64,000 nt of DNA from an uncultured Mollicutes bacterium (lineage in GTDB: Bacteria > Bacillota_I > Bacilli_A > RFN20 > CAG-826): the NCBI GenBank assembly GCA_900545015.1, contig UQXJ01000003.1, positions 21,885 through 85,884 on the forward strand, read 5' to 3'. Positions 1 to 8,495 of this stretch are shown one piece after another. Numbering within the stretch: position 1 is the stretch's first letter; every line of letters starts with the position of its first letter. The notes beneath the pieces are model-generated. The model had not been told where the DNA came from. It searched no databases and was given only the letters and a program-made list of their open reading frames with translations. The translations under genes and the position numbers were made by a program.

Positions 1-1
1 T

Positions 2-2335
2 GCTAAAGAAAATGTAATTGAAGTTGTATTTGAACAAACAGAATTTAAAGCAACAGTTGTTAAAGTTCTTGGCGATACAGCTTCCTTTGTTAAATCAATG
101 AGTGGAATTGAAGAAGGAGTTTTCTATAAAGTTGGCACAAAGCAAAAAATTAGCGTTCAATTTGACTCATCATATTATGTTTCGATGTTTAAATTGCAAT
201 TTGGTGGAAAGATTTATGCTTTTACAAAGAATGCTGATGATTCAAAAATTGGTGAATGCGAAGTAGAAATTCCTGAAAAAGATTTTTCAACATTTGTATT
301 TAAAGATACTTACATGTCGTTACCTGAAGAAGGGGATGAAAGTATTGTGGTAAATGTTGATGCTATGGAAGGTGTCGAAGTTGTTGGAATTATCAGTGGA
401 ACTGCTTATAAATATAGTAGTTATTTTAGTGTTAATTTATATCTCTTTGGTGGAGATAATGGCGTAAAAGTTAAAAGTGTTACGTATTATGATGGAGATG
501 CTGAAGTTGGAAATAAAGCCGCATTTAGAGAAATGTCAGGACAAGTCGGCGTTTCTAGCATGAAACTTACTTCAAAATCTTTGAGATTGCATTTTGATGT
601 TGATGTTATGAGCAAGAAAACAATTTCATATGTCGGAACAGATGGTTTAGCAGAAGGATATGGACTTCCATTATCAGCATTACCAGGTGAAACAGTTAAA
701 TTAAAATATGAATTAAAAGATGGCAAAAATAAATATTTGTCACAACTTAAAGTCACTGTTAAAGGAACTGGTGAGGTAATCGACGTTACAGTTACTGGCA
801 TGAATAAAGAGTTTATGATGCCTAATGCAGATGTTGTTGTTGAATTTGTTCTTGAAGATACACCAACAATTCAATTTGAAAAAGTAGTAGGCGTCAAGGA
901 AGTGAAATTTTATTCAGAATCTTCTCGTAAACCTGAAGCTGAGATCTTAAAAGCAGCACCTGGAAAAACGGTTTATGGCCGTGTTGTATTAGAAGATGGA
1001 TACCTTATTAATGCTGTAAAATTTGATGGTACAAATATTACAAGTAGCTGGGGCTCTAAAAACGATTTTAGCTTTAAAATGACGGCAACAGGAAAAGTCA
1101 CCTTTGATGTGGAAGAAGGTGTTACTGTTAGCGTTGAAGAAGTTACTGGAGGCAAATTCCTTTTAGCAGAGGGTGAATACAATACAGCAAACTCAACAAA
1201 GTTGGTTGTTAAACAAGGCGCTACATTATATGCCAAAGTTACACCTGATACAGGTTATAAATTTGTCAAGGCTGTTGATCAAGATGGCAATGATGTTAAA
1301 CTTATAGAACCTACATCCTATTCTTACTATCATAATTACTCATTTGCGGTTGCTACAACAGCAGGAAGCAAAGCATTAACTATCACTCCAGTTTTTGAAG
1401 CATATGCTAAGTCAACTGTTACATTAGAAGTTGATGAAAGCCTTAAAAATGATCTTAAAGCATTCAGTTTAACAGGCTCAGTAAGTAAAGCTTCATTAAG
1501 CCTTGATTCAAAAACATCAAGTGAGTTCTTCGTTGATGAAGAAGTTTATGGAAATATTTCATTATCAAGTGATGCTATTAAAAATAAGATTTTCAGCGTA
1601 AGTTATGTTGCTGGCGGAAAAGAAACACCATTAGAATTTAATGGTGAACAAGGCATTTATACGCCACTCAAAAACTTCAAGATTAAAGATGCAAATGTTA
1701 TTTTAAAAGTAACTGCTGTAGAGAAAAAAGTTGTTGGCGTAACATGTGTGGCTCCTAAAGAAGGATTTACATTCAAATATGCAGCAGATAGAACAACTAG
1801 CGAAGAAAAATTTTTAGATAAATTGCCGGTTGTTAAAGCAGGCAATGTACTAAGAATTAAAGTTATAGGCACTGTTTCAGAAAATTGTAAATTAGCTTAT
1901 AAGATTACTGATGCTAGCGATAAAGATATAACAGAAAGTTTGAGCACCTCATTTGATTCTAAATCAGGAATGTTAACAATTGATAACTTACCAAATGAAG
2001 ATATAAAAGTTGTCTTTAGTGAAGTTGAAGCTGTATTTAAAACATTTAAATTAACAGACAACTTACCAGAATATTGTGAACTAGATTACGCTTTAGTTTT
2101 TGCAGGCGGTGTAAGTGTCAAAGATGGCGATAAATTCGAAGTCGCAGAAATGAATATTAGTGTAAATGCATATGATACTCGCGCAGATGGACAAGCAGCA
2201 TTCACATTAACAGTTAAAATCGGTGGTGTTGAATATAAAACTGTACAACATGAAGAATTTGATGATAATGATGCAACAGTAAAAATTCCTGCAAAAGATA
2301 TTACAGGAGATGTTGAACTTATCATTTCTAAATAA
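2..2335 (+). CDS. Large repeat-containing surface protein, 5' end cut by window
   Basis: The frame is open from the first base, so the gene starts before the window; 777 codons are visible. I recognise no enzyme domain. The protein is a string of roughly 80-100 residue beta-rich modules, several ending in a motif such as FMMPNADVVVEFVLED, KDANVILKVTAVEKK, LPNEDIKVVFSEVE or DITGDVELIISK. This is the pattern of divergent InlB B-repeat / 'bacterial repeat' modules ('MP..DVTVTA.F') found in surface proteins. The last module ends at the stop without a membrane anchor or LPXTG-like signal, so anchoring, if any, must be N-terminal (probably a lipobox, as in the neighbours). A similar module closes the subtilisin-like protein at 12913-17253. 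Function unknown; an adhesive or substrate-binding surface role is inference. Confidence 0.75.
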   Translation, partial: AKENVIEVVFEQTEFKATVVKVLGDTASFVKSMSGIEEGVFYKVGTKQKISVQFDSSYYVSMFKLQFGGKIYAFTKNADDSKIGECEVEIPEKDFSTFVFKDTYMSLPEEGDESIVVNVDAMEGVEVVGIISGTAYKYSSYFSVNLYLFGGDNGVKVKSVTYYDGDAEVGNKAAFREMSGQVGVSSMKLTSKSLRLHFDVDVMSKKTISYVGTDGLAEGYGLPLSALPGETVKLKYELKDGKNKYLSQLKVTVKGTGEVIDVTVTGMNKEFMMPNADVVVEFVLEDTPTIQFEKVVGVKEVKFYSESSRKPEAEILKAAPGKTVYGRVVLEDGYLINAVKFDGTNITSSWGSKNDFSFKMTATGKVTFDVEEGVTVSVEEVTGGKFLLAEGEYNTANSTKLVVKQGATLYAKVTPDTGYKFVKAVDQDGNDVKLIEPTSYSYYHNYSFAVATTAGSKALTITPVFEAYAKSTVTLEVDESLKNDLKAFSLTGSVSKASLSLDSKTSSEFFVDEEVYGNISLSSDAIKNKIFSVSYVAGGKETPLEFNGEQGIYTPLKNFKIKDANVILKVTAVEKKVVGVTCVAPKEGFTFKYAADRTTSEEKFLDKLPVVKAGNVLRIKVIGTVSENCKLAYKITDASDKDITESLSTSFDSKSGMLTIDNLPNEDIKVVFSEVEAVFKTFKLTDNLPEYCELDYALVFAGGVSVKDGDKFEVAEMNISVNAYDTRADGQAAFTLTVKIGGVEYKTVQHEEFDDNDATVKIPAKDITGDVELIISK

Positions 2336-2351
2336 CGATTAATTATTAATT

Positions 2352-2377
2352 CATAAAGGCTCTTCGGAGCCTTTATG
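2352..2377 (+). terminator. Hairpin terminator after the repeat protein
   Basis: Arms CATAAAGGCTC and GAGCCTTTATG with a TTCG loop, a very stable tetraloop. The downstream tract is not T-rich (GACTGCTT), so termination may be inefficient or the hairpin may mainly protect the 3' end. Confidence 0.6.
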
Positions 2378-2490
2378 ACTGCTTAAAACCCTTACATTTG
2401 AATAAATTTGAAATTTTTATTTTTGATAAAAATGTAGCACTTTTTAATATAATTTTTCCGTAAAATAGTGAAAAATTCATGAAAGGTGAT

Positions 2491-2507
2491 GTTAAGATAG
2501 TGTTAAG
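2491..2507 (+). promoter_or_regulatory. GTTAAG-N5-GTTAAG direct repeat (OmpR/PhoB-type box)
   Basis: Two perfect GTTAAG copies start 11 bp apart at 2491 and 2502, about 70 bp upstream of the lipoprotein gene at 2576. Near-identical boxes lie upstream of three other transcription units (8408, 28681, 38319). Spacing and hexamer resemble response-regulator sites such as the PhoP box (TTAACA-N5-TTAACA). The regulator is not in this window. Confidence 0.5.
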
Positions 2508-2575
2508 AAAAAGTATATTTTTAGAGTTAATAATGTTTTATAAATTAAAATATTCTTATGGATTGAGGTTAAAAT

Positions 2576-3931
2576 ATGAAATTTAAAAAAATATTTTTAT
2601 TTTTATCAGTTTTGGCTTTAACAGGTTGTAATAATGTTAGTGTTCCTGAAGAAGATAAGACTGAAATTAGTGATTTACAAAAGGCGATAATTAATTTACG
2701 AAGTGGTTTCCATATGAGTGGAATCAAAGAACAAATTTGCTTATCAAGTGAAAATGAAGAGTTGTTTAGAAATAAGTTCAAATACGATTATTCGTTCGAA
2801 AATAGTAGTGAAGAAATTGCAACAAATCAAAAATATACATTCACTTATGCAGGCAAAGAACAAGATATTGAGATTTCAGTTGTTCGTGATCCTGATGGAT
2901 TTGCTGCTCAAAGATATGTTAATTATAAAAATGAAATAGGTTTTTATAGAATTAGTGATAATGGTTATTATTCGTATTATGATGACTATTTCATGAATCC
3001 ATTTTTACTTATTGAAGAAACGGATTTAACAAAAACAAAAGAAGAAAATGGAGAAGTTGCTTATTCTTTATTTAAAGATAAGTTAGACCTTTTTGATTAT
3101 TACTTAACAGGTAATTCTTTTCCTCTTCAATCAGTTGAATTAACTTTTAAAAACAATGTTCTAATGAGCGCAAAAACTGTTTCATCTAAATTTACTGGAA
3201 GTACAAAAGATGCTTCAACAGGATTCTATATTCCTTGTTCATGGACTTATGTTGCAAATTTATCTTTCGAAAATATTGGTAAAACTGCGATTGAAGGGCC
3301 TAAAAAGAGTGAAGATCCAAAAATAGAAAAACTCGATAAACTTTTTTCTAGTGTTAAAGATAATTTTACTCTAGAAGCGACAATGTCTTTAAAGGGTGAA
3401 AGTACACCATTAAATTCAAAAACAAGTTATTTTGATGGTTCGTCTTATTACATTGAAATGGATAAAGAAGATAAAACGAAGGATTATTTATATCATGAAG
3501 ATCCATTTAAAAAAGATGGATTATTATATGAATATAAATTCAATTCTGATTCAAAGCTATGGGAAAAGAGTAGTAATTCTTCTTACTCAAGTTATAACAT
3601 TGATCCTCACGATAAGAGTATCTTTGTACCTCATCTAAAAGATGTGTCTTCATCATTATTCTTTAAACAAGCGGATGAAGATGGCTATTTTTGGTGTAAT
3701 AACGATTATGCACAAGCATTTATTGGTGAAGGTTTCTTCTCAGATGGCGAATTACTTTCTTATTTTAGCGAAGGATATGTAACTGAAGCAAAATTAAAAG
3801 AAGATAATGGAGATATTATTGTTAGCCTTGATTTCTATTTTCCTTATGATTCATCAACAATAGTTGAAATGACATATACTGCAAAATATTCACATATTGG
3901 AACAACTAAGATTCCAGATGTTGATTTATAA
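2576..3931 (+). CDS. Lipoprotein of the local paralogous family (451 aa)
   Basis: The start ATG at 2576 is followed by a lysine-rich signal peptide and a lipobox ending LTGC (Cys18), so the mature protein should be lipid-anchored outside the membrane. No known enzyme motif is visible. The C-terminal half has the same sequence of features as the next gene (3945): a 'DNFTLEATM'-like strand, 'YFDGSSYYIEMD', a 'DLLYEY..' segment and an aromatic 'GYFWCNNDYAQAFIGEGFF' stretch. The two are therefore paralogues, and the minus-strand lipoprotein at 53445 is a more distant relative. It heads an apparent operon with the two following lipoproteins (13 bp and 2 bp gaps). A TTAAGA-type direct repeat lies upstream. 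Function unknown; possible ligand-binding surface lipoprotein. Confidence 0.8.
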   Translation: MKFKKIFLFLSVLALTGCNNVSVPEEDKTEISDLQKAIINLRSGFHMSGIKEQICLSSENEELFRNKFKYDYSFENSSEEIATNQKYTFTYAGKEQDIEISVVRDPDGFAAQRYVNYKNEIGFYRISDNGYYSYYDDYFMNPFLLIEETDLTKTKEENGEVAYSLFKDKLDLFDYYLTGNSFPLQSVELTFKNNVLMSAKTVSSKFTGSTKDASTGFYIPCSWTYVANLSFENIGKTAIEGPKKSEDPKIEKLDKLFSSVKDNFTLEATMSLKGESTPLNSKTSYFDGSSYYIEMDKEDKTKDYLYHEDPFKKDGLLYEYKFNSDSKLWEKSSNSSYSSYNIDPHDKSIFVPHLKDVSSSLFFKQADEDGYFWCNNDYAQAFIGEGFFSDGELLSYFSEGYVTEAKLKEDNGDIIVSLDFYFPYDSSTIVEMTYTAKYSHIGTTKIPDVDL

Positions 3932-3944
3932 GGAGGTAAAGAAA

Positions 3945-5375
3945 ATGAAAAAGAATTTATTAATTAGTTTAGGTTTATTAGCTATCATTGCTTTACCAAG
4001 TTGCGCAAATGAAGGAACTGATAAAGATAATGTAAAACTTGATGTTCCTACATATGTTAATGATTTTTTAAAGGAAGCAAGCGCTTCATATAAACTTAAA
4101 GCATTAGAAAAAGAAATAGTTAAAAAAACAGATGGAACAACTATGTTTACAAATGAATATAGTTATAACATCACTTCATTAAGAGGCGAAAGACCATCTA
4201 TTAAAGAAACATTTTCTAAATCAACAACAGAAGGAACAAGTTCATCAACAATAAGATATGTTAAAAATGAGCGTGGTTATGTATCTGTTGAAGGAATTAA
4301 TTATAAAAATGAAGTTTTCTTAACTGAAGCTACTGATGGTGATGGAAAGAAACTAATTTATGATAAAGAATTTCCTAATCCTTTTGAATATTTAACTATT
4401 AATGATTTTGAAGCCATTGAAGTTAATGGAAAAAGTATTAAAAAAGCTATTGAAGCTAGACCTACAACATCAACATTATTATTAAATAAAGATAAACAAG
4501 CGTTCTTTGCTAAATATTTACTTGGTATAGATTATACGATAGATAACGTAAAATTTAATTTCGTTATGAATAAAATTGATAGCATTCAAATTGATTCAGT
4601 TGTATCCGAAACAAGATATCAAGATGCTTATACAAGTATGTATATTCCTGTTAATGTTAATTATGAAACAACTGTTTTAATTGATAATGTTGGTAGCGCT
4701 GAATTCGATGGTGCTAAACCTCATACAAGTAAAAATAAAGAAAGAGAAGACGCTTTAAAGAATGCACTTACAAATCTTGGTGATAACTACACTTTAATTA
4801 TTAATGAGCATTATCAAGGCGAAAAAGGTAATTCTGAATTTGATTCTTATTGGTATTTCAATGGAAAAGATGCAATTTATCATCAACAACATTTAGATGA
4901 TACGTCTAGAAAATTTGATTTATATTATAAAAAAGATCCATCTAAAGCAGATGATTTAATGTATATATATGATTTAAATGAAACAACTAATAAATGGGTT
5001 TATATTGATCCAACAAATTCACAATCATATAACGTTAGACCTAAAACATATGCTGAATTAGATACTAAAGCTAGATTAGTTGATCCAACTTTATTTGAAT
5101 ATGATGAAACTGAAAATAAATATGTTGTAACTGATGGTTATGTTAGTGCTTTTTTAGGCAATGCTTTCTTGCCAGGTTGCTATCAAATTAAAGATTTCAC
5201 AATTGGTGGAGGAAATAAAGCTGAAGTAGTTTTAACAAGTGATGGAAAGATTGATACAATCACTGTTGGATTCTTTGAAGTTGATTCTAATGGATATGAC
5301 ATTAGTAGAGAATACACAATGCGCTTTATTAATATTAATAAAACAACAATACCTAGTTGGGTAGAGGGAGAATAA
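3945..5375 (+). CDS. Lipoprotein paralogous to the preceding gene (476 aa)
   Basis: I place the start at 3945, not at the in-frame ATG at 3897: AAGGAGG lies at 3930-3936 with ideal spacing and the protein then begins with MKKNLLISLGLL, a signal peptide ending at lipobox LPSC. The upstream ATG would overlap the previous gene and hide the signal peptide. The C-terminal half aligns by eye with the 2576 protein (DNYTLIINEHYQG, then YWYFNGKDAIY, a DLMYIYDLN segment, and GYVSAFLGNAFLPG). No catalytic motif is recognised. It is the middle gene of a three-lipoprotein operon and its stop is 2 bp before the next start. Function unknown. Confidence 0.82.
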   Translation: MKKNLLISLGLLAIIALPSCANEGTDKDNVKLDVPTYVNDFLKEASASYKLKALEKEIVKKTDGTTMFTNEYSYNITSLRGERPSIKETFSKSTTEGTSSSTIRYVKNERGYVSVEGINYKNEVFLTEATDGDGKKLIYDKEFPNPFEYLTINDFEAIEVNGKSIKKAIEARPTTSTLLLNKDKQAFFAKYLLGIDYTIDNVKFNFVMNKIDSIQIDSVVSETRYQDAYTSMYIPVNVNYETTVLIDNVGSAEFDGAKPHTSKNKEREDALKNALTNLGDNYTLIINEHYQGEKGNSEFDSYWYFNGKDAIYHQQHLDDTSRKFDLYYKKDPSKADDLMYIYDLNETTNKWVYIDPTNSQSYNVRPKTYAELDTKARLVDPTLFEYDETENKYVVTDGYVSAFLGNAFLPGCYQIKDFTIGGGNKAEVVLTSDGKIDTITVGFFEVDSNGYDISREYTMRFININKTTIPSWVEGE

Positions 5376-5377
5376 TT

Positions 5378-8113
5378 ATGAAAAAAAGAAAAGTTTTCCT
5401 TAGTGTAATTGCTTTAAGTGCTCTTCTTGGTGGATCAGTAATTAGTTGCGGTCAAAAAGAAGATCACCCTAGCATCGAAGAAAAAAAGAAAGAATTATTA
5501 ATCGAAGCACCTTCTAAAGCATCTTTAGAGATAGGTGAAAGTATAACGTTAAGTTTAAAAACATCTAATTTAGATGAAGGAGATATCGTTAATTGGTACT
5601 CTAGTGATACAAATGTTTTAAGCGTCACGCAAAACGGAAAAGTTATTGCTTTAAAAGCTGGTATGGCTGATATTTATGCTAAAACTAGTGATGTAGAAAG
5701 TAATAAAGTTTCACTTGTAGTTAACGAAAAGAAAGTTATAAAAGTTACACTTAGCGAACCAAGTGATGACGAAATTGAAGTTGATGAAGTTATTAAACTT
5801 GATGTAAAAGTCGATAATGCAGATTTAAAAGATGTTGCATTTACTTTAAGTGATCCAAGTTTAGGAAGTATTGATAACGAATTTAATTTCAAAGCTTTAA
5901 AAGAAGGAACATGCGTAATTTTTGCTAAAGTTGGCGAAGTAAAAAGTAATGAAATTACGATTAAAATACTTAAAAAGTCTACAGAACTAAGTTTAAATGT
6001 TAATTGTGATGACCAAGTTGTATTATTGATTGGTACTGAATTAAATATTAAAGCAACTGTAAAAGGTAACGTTAATAATTATCCAGTTGTCTTTAAAAGC
6101 TTAGATGAAAATGTTTGTAGTGTTTCTAGTGAAGGTTTAGTAAAAGCTTTAAAAGAAGGAACAACAAGTGTAGAAGTTTTTGTCGGACATATTAAAAAAG
6201 TTATTGAAATTATTGTTTTAAAAGAATATACAAAAGCAACAAGCGTAAGTTATGAAGTGAAAGAGATTGATGTTGCTTTAGGTGAAAAATTCGAGATTAA
6301 AAATGTAGAAATTTTACCTAATACTGCAAAGCAAGAATTTACACTTGAAAGTTCAAATGAAGTTTATGTTTCAACTGAAGGCCATTTTGTAGTAGGCAAA
6401 AAAATAACAACTGATCCTATTACAGTTAGCATAAAAGCAGATGGAGCATTATTTGCTTTAAAAGTTAATGTCATTAAAGCACAAGAAAAATATGGTGCTT
6501 ACTTAACTGAAAAGCTAGGAAAATCTAAAGAGCAAGAACTAGTCAAAGCAAATTCTGGCGAATTAACGGTTAAAACACTTGATAATACAGGTAAAGAAAC
6601 TCAATCTGATAATTATAAATTTACTTCTTATAATGATGATAGAACTTTGACAACGATTACCAAAACTAGAAATAGTTCATATAGTGGAACGACAACAACG
6701 ATTGAAAATTATGAAATTGCTAAATTTGATAATAAACAAATTAGAGGTATTTCAAAATATGGCGAACCTGATGTTTTAACTTATAATTCCTTTGAAATTG
6801 ATGAAAGCGATAGTTCATTGAATTCTTCAACTATAAATGATGCATCTAAAATGGGCTATTTTGGTAATTATACATATTTTGGAATGTCTAATTACATTGC
6901 TAAAAGTTTCTTTTCGGCTTCTTCATTAGAAAGTAAAAATGTTAAAGATGGAAGTTATATTTTTAGCGAAGTTGATAATACCGTTAAAGTTGATGCAATA
7001 ATTGAACAATCATATGGCGACACTTATAAATATAGCTTAACAATGAATTTTGAAGATTCTTTAATTAACTCATTTAATGCAACAGTTAGTAGATATACAA
7101 GTGATGATTACGACAACGATAATCCATCAAGTTATGTATTAAAAGATCAAAAAGTTTATGAAGGAACTTTAAATGTTGGTGAAAAGCAAGCACCAACAAG
7201 TGAAATGAAAAAGTACGAATCTTTCTACGCAACTTCATTTGATGTAGTTACTAAAGCATATAGAGACAGAAAATATGTTGAAACCAATGAATTTTATGTT
7301 GGTGAAAGTGTAAATATTGAACTTACAAATGTTTTACCTGCAACTTTTGAAAAGAATGTTGATAAGATGAGCGTCGAAATTTTAAACAATGAAGATGCAG
7401 TAAGAAAAACAACTTATGGTTTTAGTTTTATTAAGCCGGTAGATGAATTAAAAATCTCAGTTAAAACTAAAAATGTATCAAAAGAAGTTACATTAAAAGC
7501 AAGTTATCCTAAAGCAACAACACTTTCTTATACTGGTAGTGAATATTTATTAGCAGGCGATGCTTATACAAGCAAAGTAAGTTATTCATCTTCATCAGCA
7601 GTAGTTGATTTTGAAGCAACATTAAGTAACAACACAAGTAACGCCACAATTGATATGAAAGCAGATGGAAACTTCACAATTAATGCAAGTCAAGCTGGTT
7701 CTGTAGACGTATTATTTAAAGAAAAGAAGAGTGGACTTACAATATCAAAGAAGTTCTATTCATTTGCTAATACTGATGATGGAATTTTAGATATGATATT
7801 TGGCTCGACAATTAGTGTTGAAAAAGGTTACACATCAGCAGTTTCTAACTTAGTATTTATTAAAGATGATGGTGCAAAGAGTGGCAAGATTTCATATTCT
7901 TATTGCGATAATGATTACGAAGAAACTTATAACATTAGTGATACGTGGACATTTGAAAATAAGAAATTTGTAATTAAATCTGGCTCAACTGATAATTACA
8001 CAATGTCTATTGATTTTGCTACAAGTGTTTCAAAGCATTATGATCTTTTAGCGGTAAAGGTTTCTTGCGGATACGATAACGCAACATTTAGACTTAGACT
8101 TACTCACAAATAA
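5378..8113 (+). CDS. Large lipoprotein with BIG2-type Ig-like domains (911 aa)
   Basis: The start at 5378 is preceded by GAGGGAG and followed by MKKRKVFLSVIALSALL with lipobox VISC. Residues about 30-300 hold three or four repeats of the BIG2 Ig-like fold, each with a strand pattern such as 'LEIGESITLSLKTSN', 'VNWYSSDTNVLSVTQNGKV' and 'ALKAGMADIYAK'. This family is common in bacterial surface proteins and often mediates adhesion. The region after about residue 370 ('KYGAYLTEKLGKSKEQELVKAN' region) is unique here and is followed by further beta-rich sequence. There is no C-terminal anchor, so the lipid is the only membrane link. It is the last gene of the 2576-8113 operon and is closed by a terminator at 8130. 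Adhesin or ligand-binding role is inference. Confidence 0.82.
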   Translation: MKKRKVFLSVIALSALLGGSVISCGQKEDHPSIEEKKKELLIEAPSKASLEIGESITLSLKTSNLDEGDIVNWYSSDTNVLSVTQNGKVIALKAGMADIYAKTSDVESNKVSLVVNEKKVIKVTLSEPSDDEIEVDEVIKLDVKVDNADLKDVAFTLSDPSLGSIDNEFNFKALKEGTCVIFAKVGEVKSNEITIKILKKSTELSLNVNCDDQVVLLIGTELNIKATVKGNVNNYPVVFKSLDENVCSVSSEGLVKALKEGTTSVEVFVGHIKKVIEIIVLKEYTKATSVSYEVKEIDVALGEKFEIKNVEILPNTAKQEFTLESSNEVYVSTEGHFVVGKKITTDPITVSIKADGALFALKVNVIKAQEKYGAYLTEKLGKSKEQELVKANSGELTVKTLDNTGKETQSDNYKFTSYNDDRTLTTITKTRNSSYSGTTTTIENYEIAKFDNKQIRGISKYGEPDVLTYNSFEIDESDSSLNSSTINDASKMGYFGNYTYFGMSNYIAKSFFSASSLESKNVKDGSYIFSEVDNTVKVDAIIEQSYGDTYKYSLTMNFEDSLINSFNATVSRYTSDDYDNDNPSSYVLKDQKVYEGTLNVGEKQAPTSEMKKYESFYATSFDVVTKAYRDRKYVETNEFYVGESVNIELTNVLPATFEKNVDKMSVEILNNEDAVRKTTYGFSFIKPVDELKISVKTKNVSKEVTLKASYPKATTLSYTGSEYLLAGDAYTSKVSYSSSSAVVDFEATLSNNTSNATIDMKADGNFTINASQAGSVDVLFKEKKSGLTISKKFYSFANTDDGILDMIFGSTISVEKGYTSAVSNLVFIKDDGAKSGKISYSYCDNDYEETYNISDTWTFENKKFVIKSGSTDNYTMSIDFATSVSKHYDLLAVKVSCGYDNATFRLRLTHK

Positions 8114-8129
8114 AAAAATATTAATCGTT

Positions 8130-8162
8130 AAGGTGGCTTATTAAAAAAAGGTCACCTTTTTT
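8130..8162 (+). terminator. Intrinsic terminator of the lipoprotein operon
   Basis: Arms AAGGTG and CACCTT around an A-rich loop, directly followed by a T run, 17 bp after the stop codon of the BIG2 lipoprotein. Confidence 0.7.
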
Positions 8163-8495
8163 GACACAAAAAATTATCATTTAATGACAAAAACCCTGTA
8201 AAAGCTAGATTTTTAGTGGATTATTAGTATAAAAATAGTTGATTTACAGTAGTTATAAAAATTAATTTTTTATTCTTAAAAACAGAACTTTAAAGTGCGT
8301 TTTTTTTAAAAAAATATGACCTTGAATTGTAATATGAATCGTAAAGAAAAAAACTTACAATTTTTTCAATCTTTTTTCTTTAGAAAAAGTGAATTTTTTA
8401 GTACAATATTAAAATTGTATTAAGAAACTTATTTCTCTTTTGAACAATGCATATAAAGTAAGATAATAAGTCGTCTCAATAAGGAGGTTTATATT
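8163..8495 (+). promoter_or_regulatory. Intergenic promoter region with direct-repeat box
   Basis: These 333 bp hold no gene. ATTAAA at 8408 and ATTAAG at 8419 form the same 11-bp-phased direct repeat seen at 2491, 28681 and 38319. Downstream a promoter is plausible: TTGAAC at 8440-8445 and GATAAT at 8462-8467 with a 16 bp spacer, then AAGGAGG before the ATG at 8496. The rest is A/T-rich with several homopolymer runs and no further structure that I can support. Confidence 0.5.
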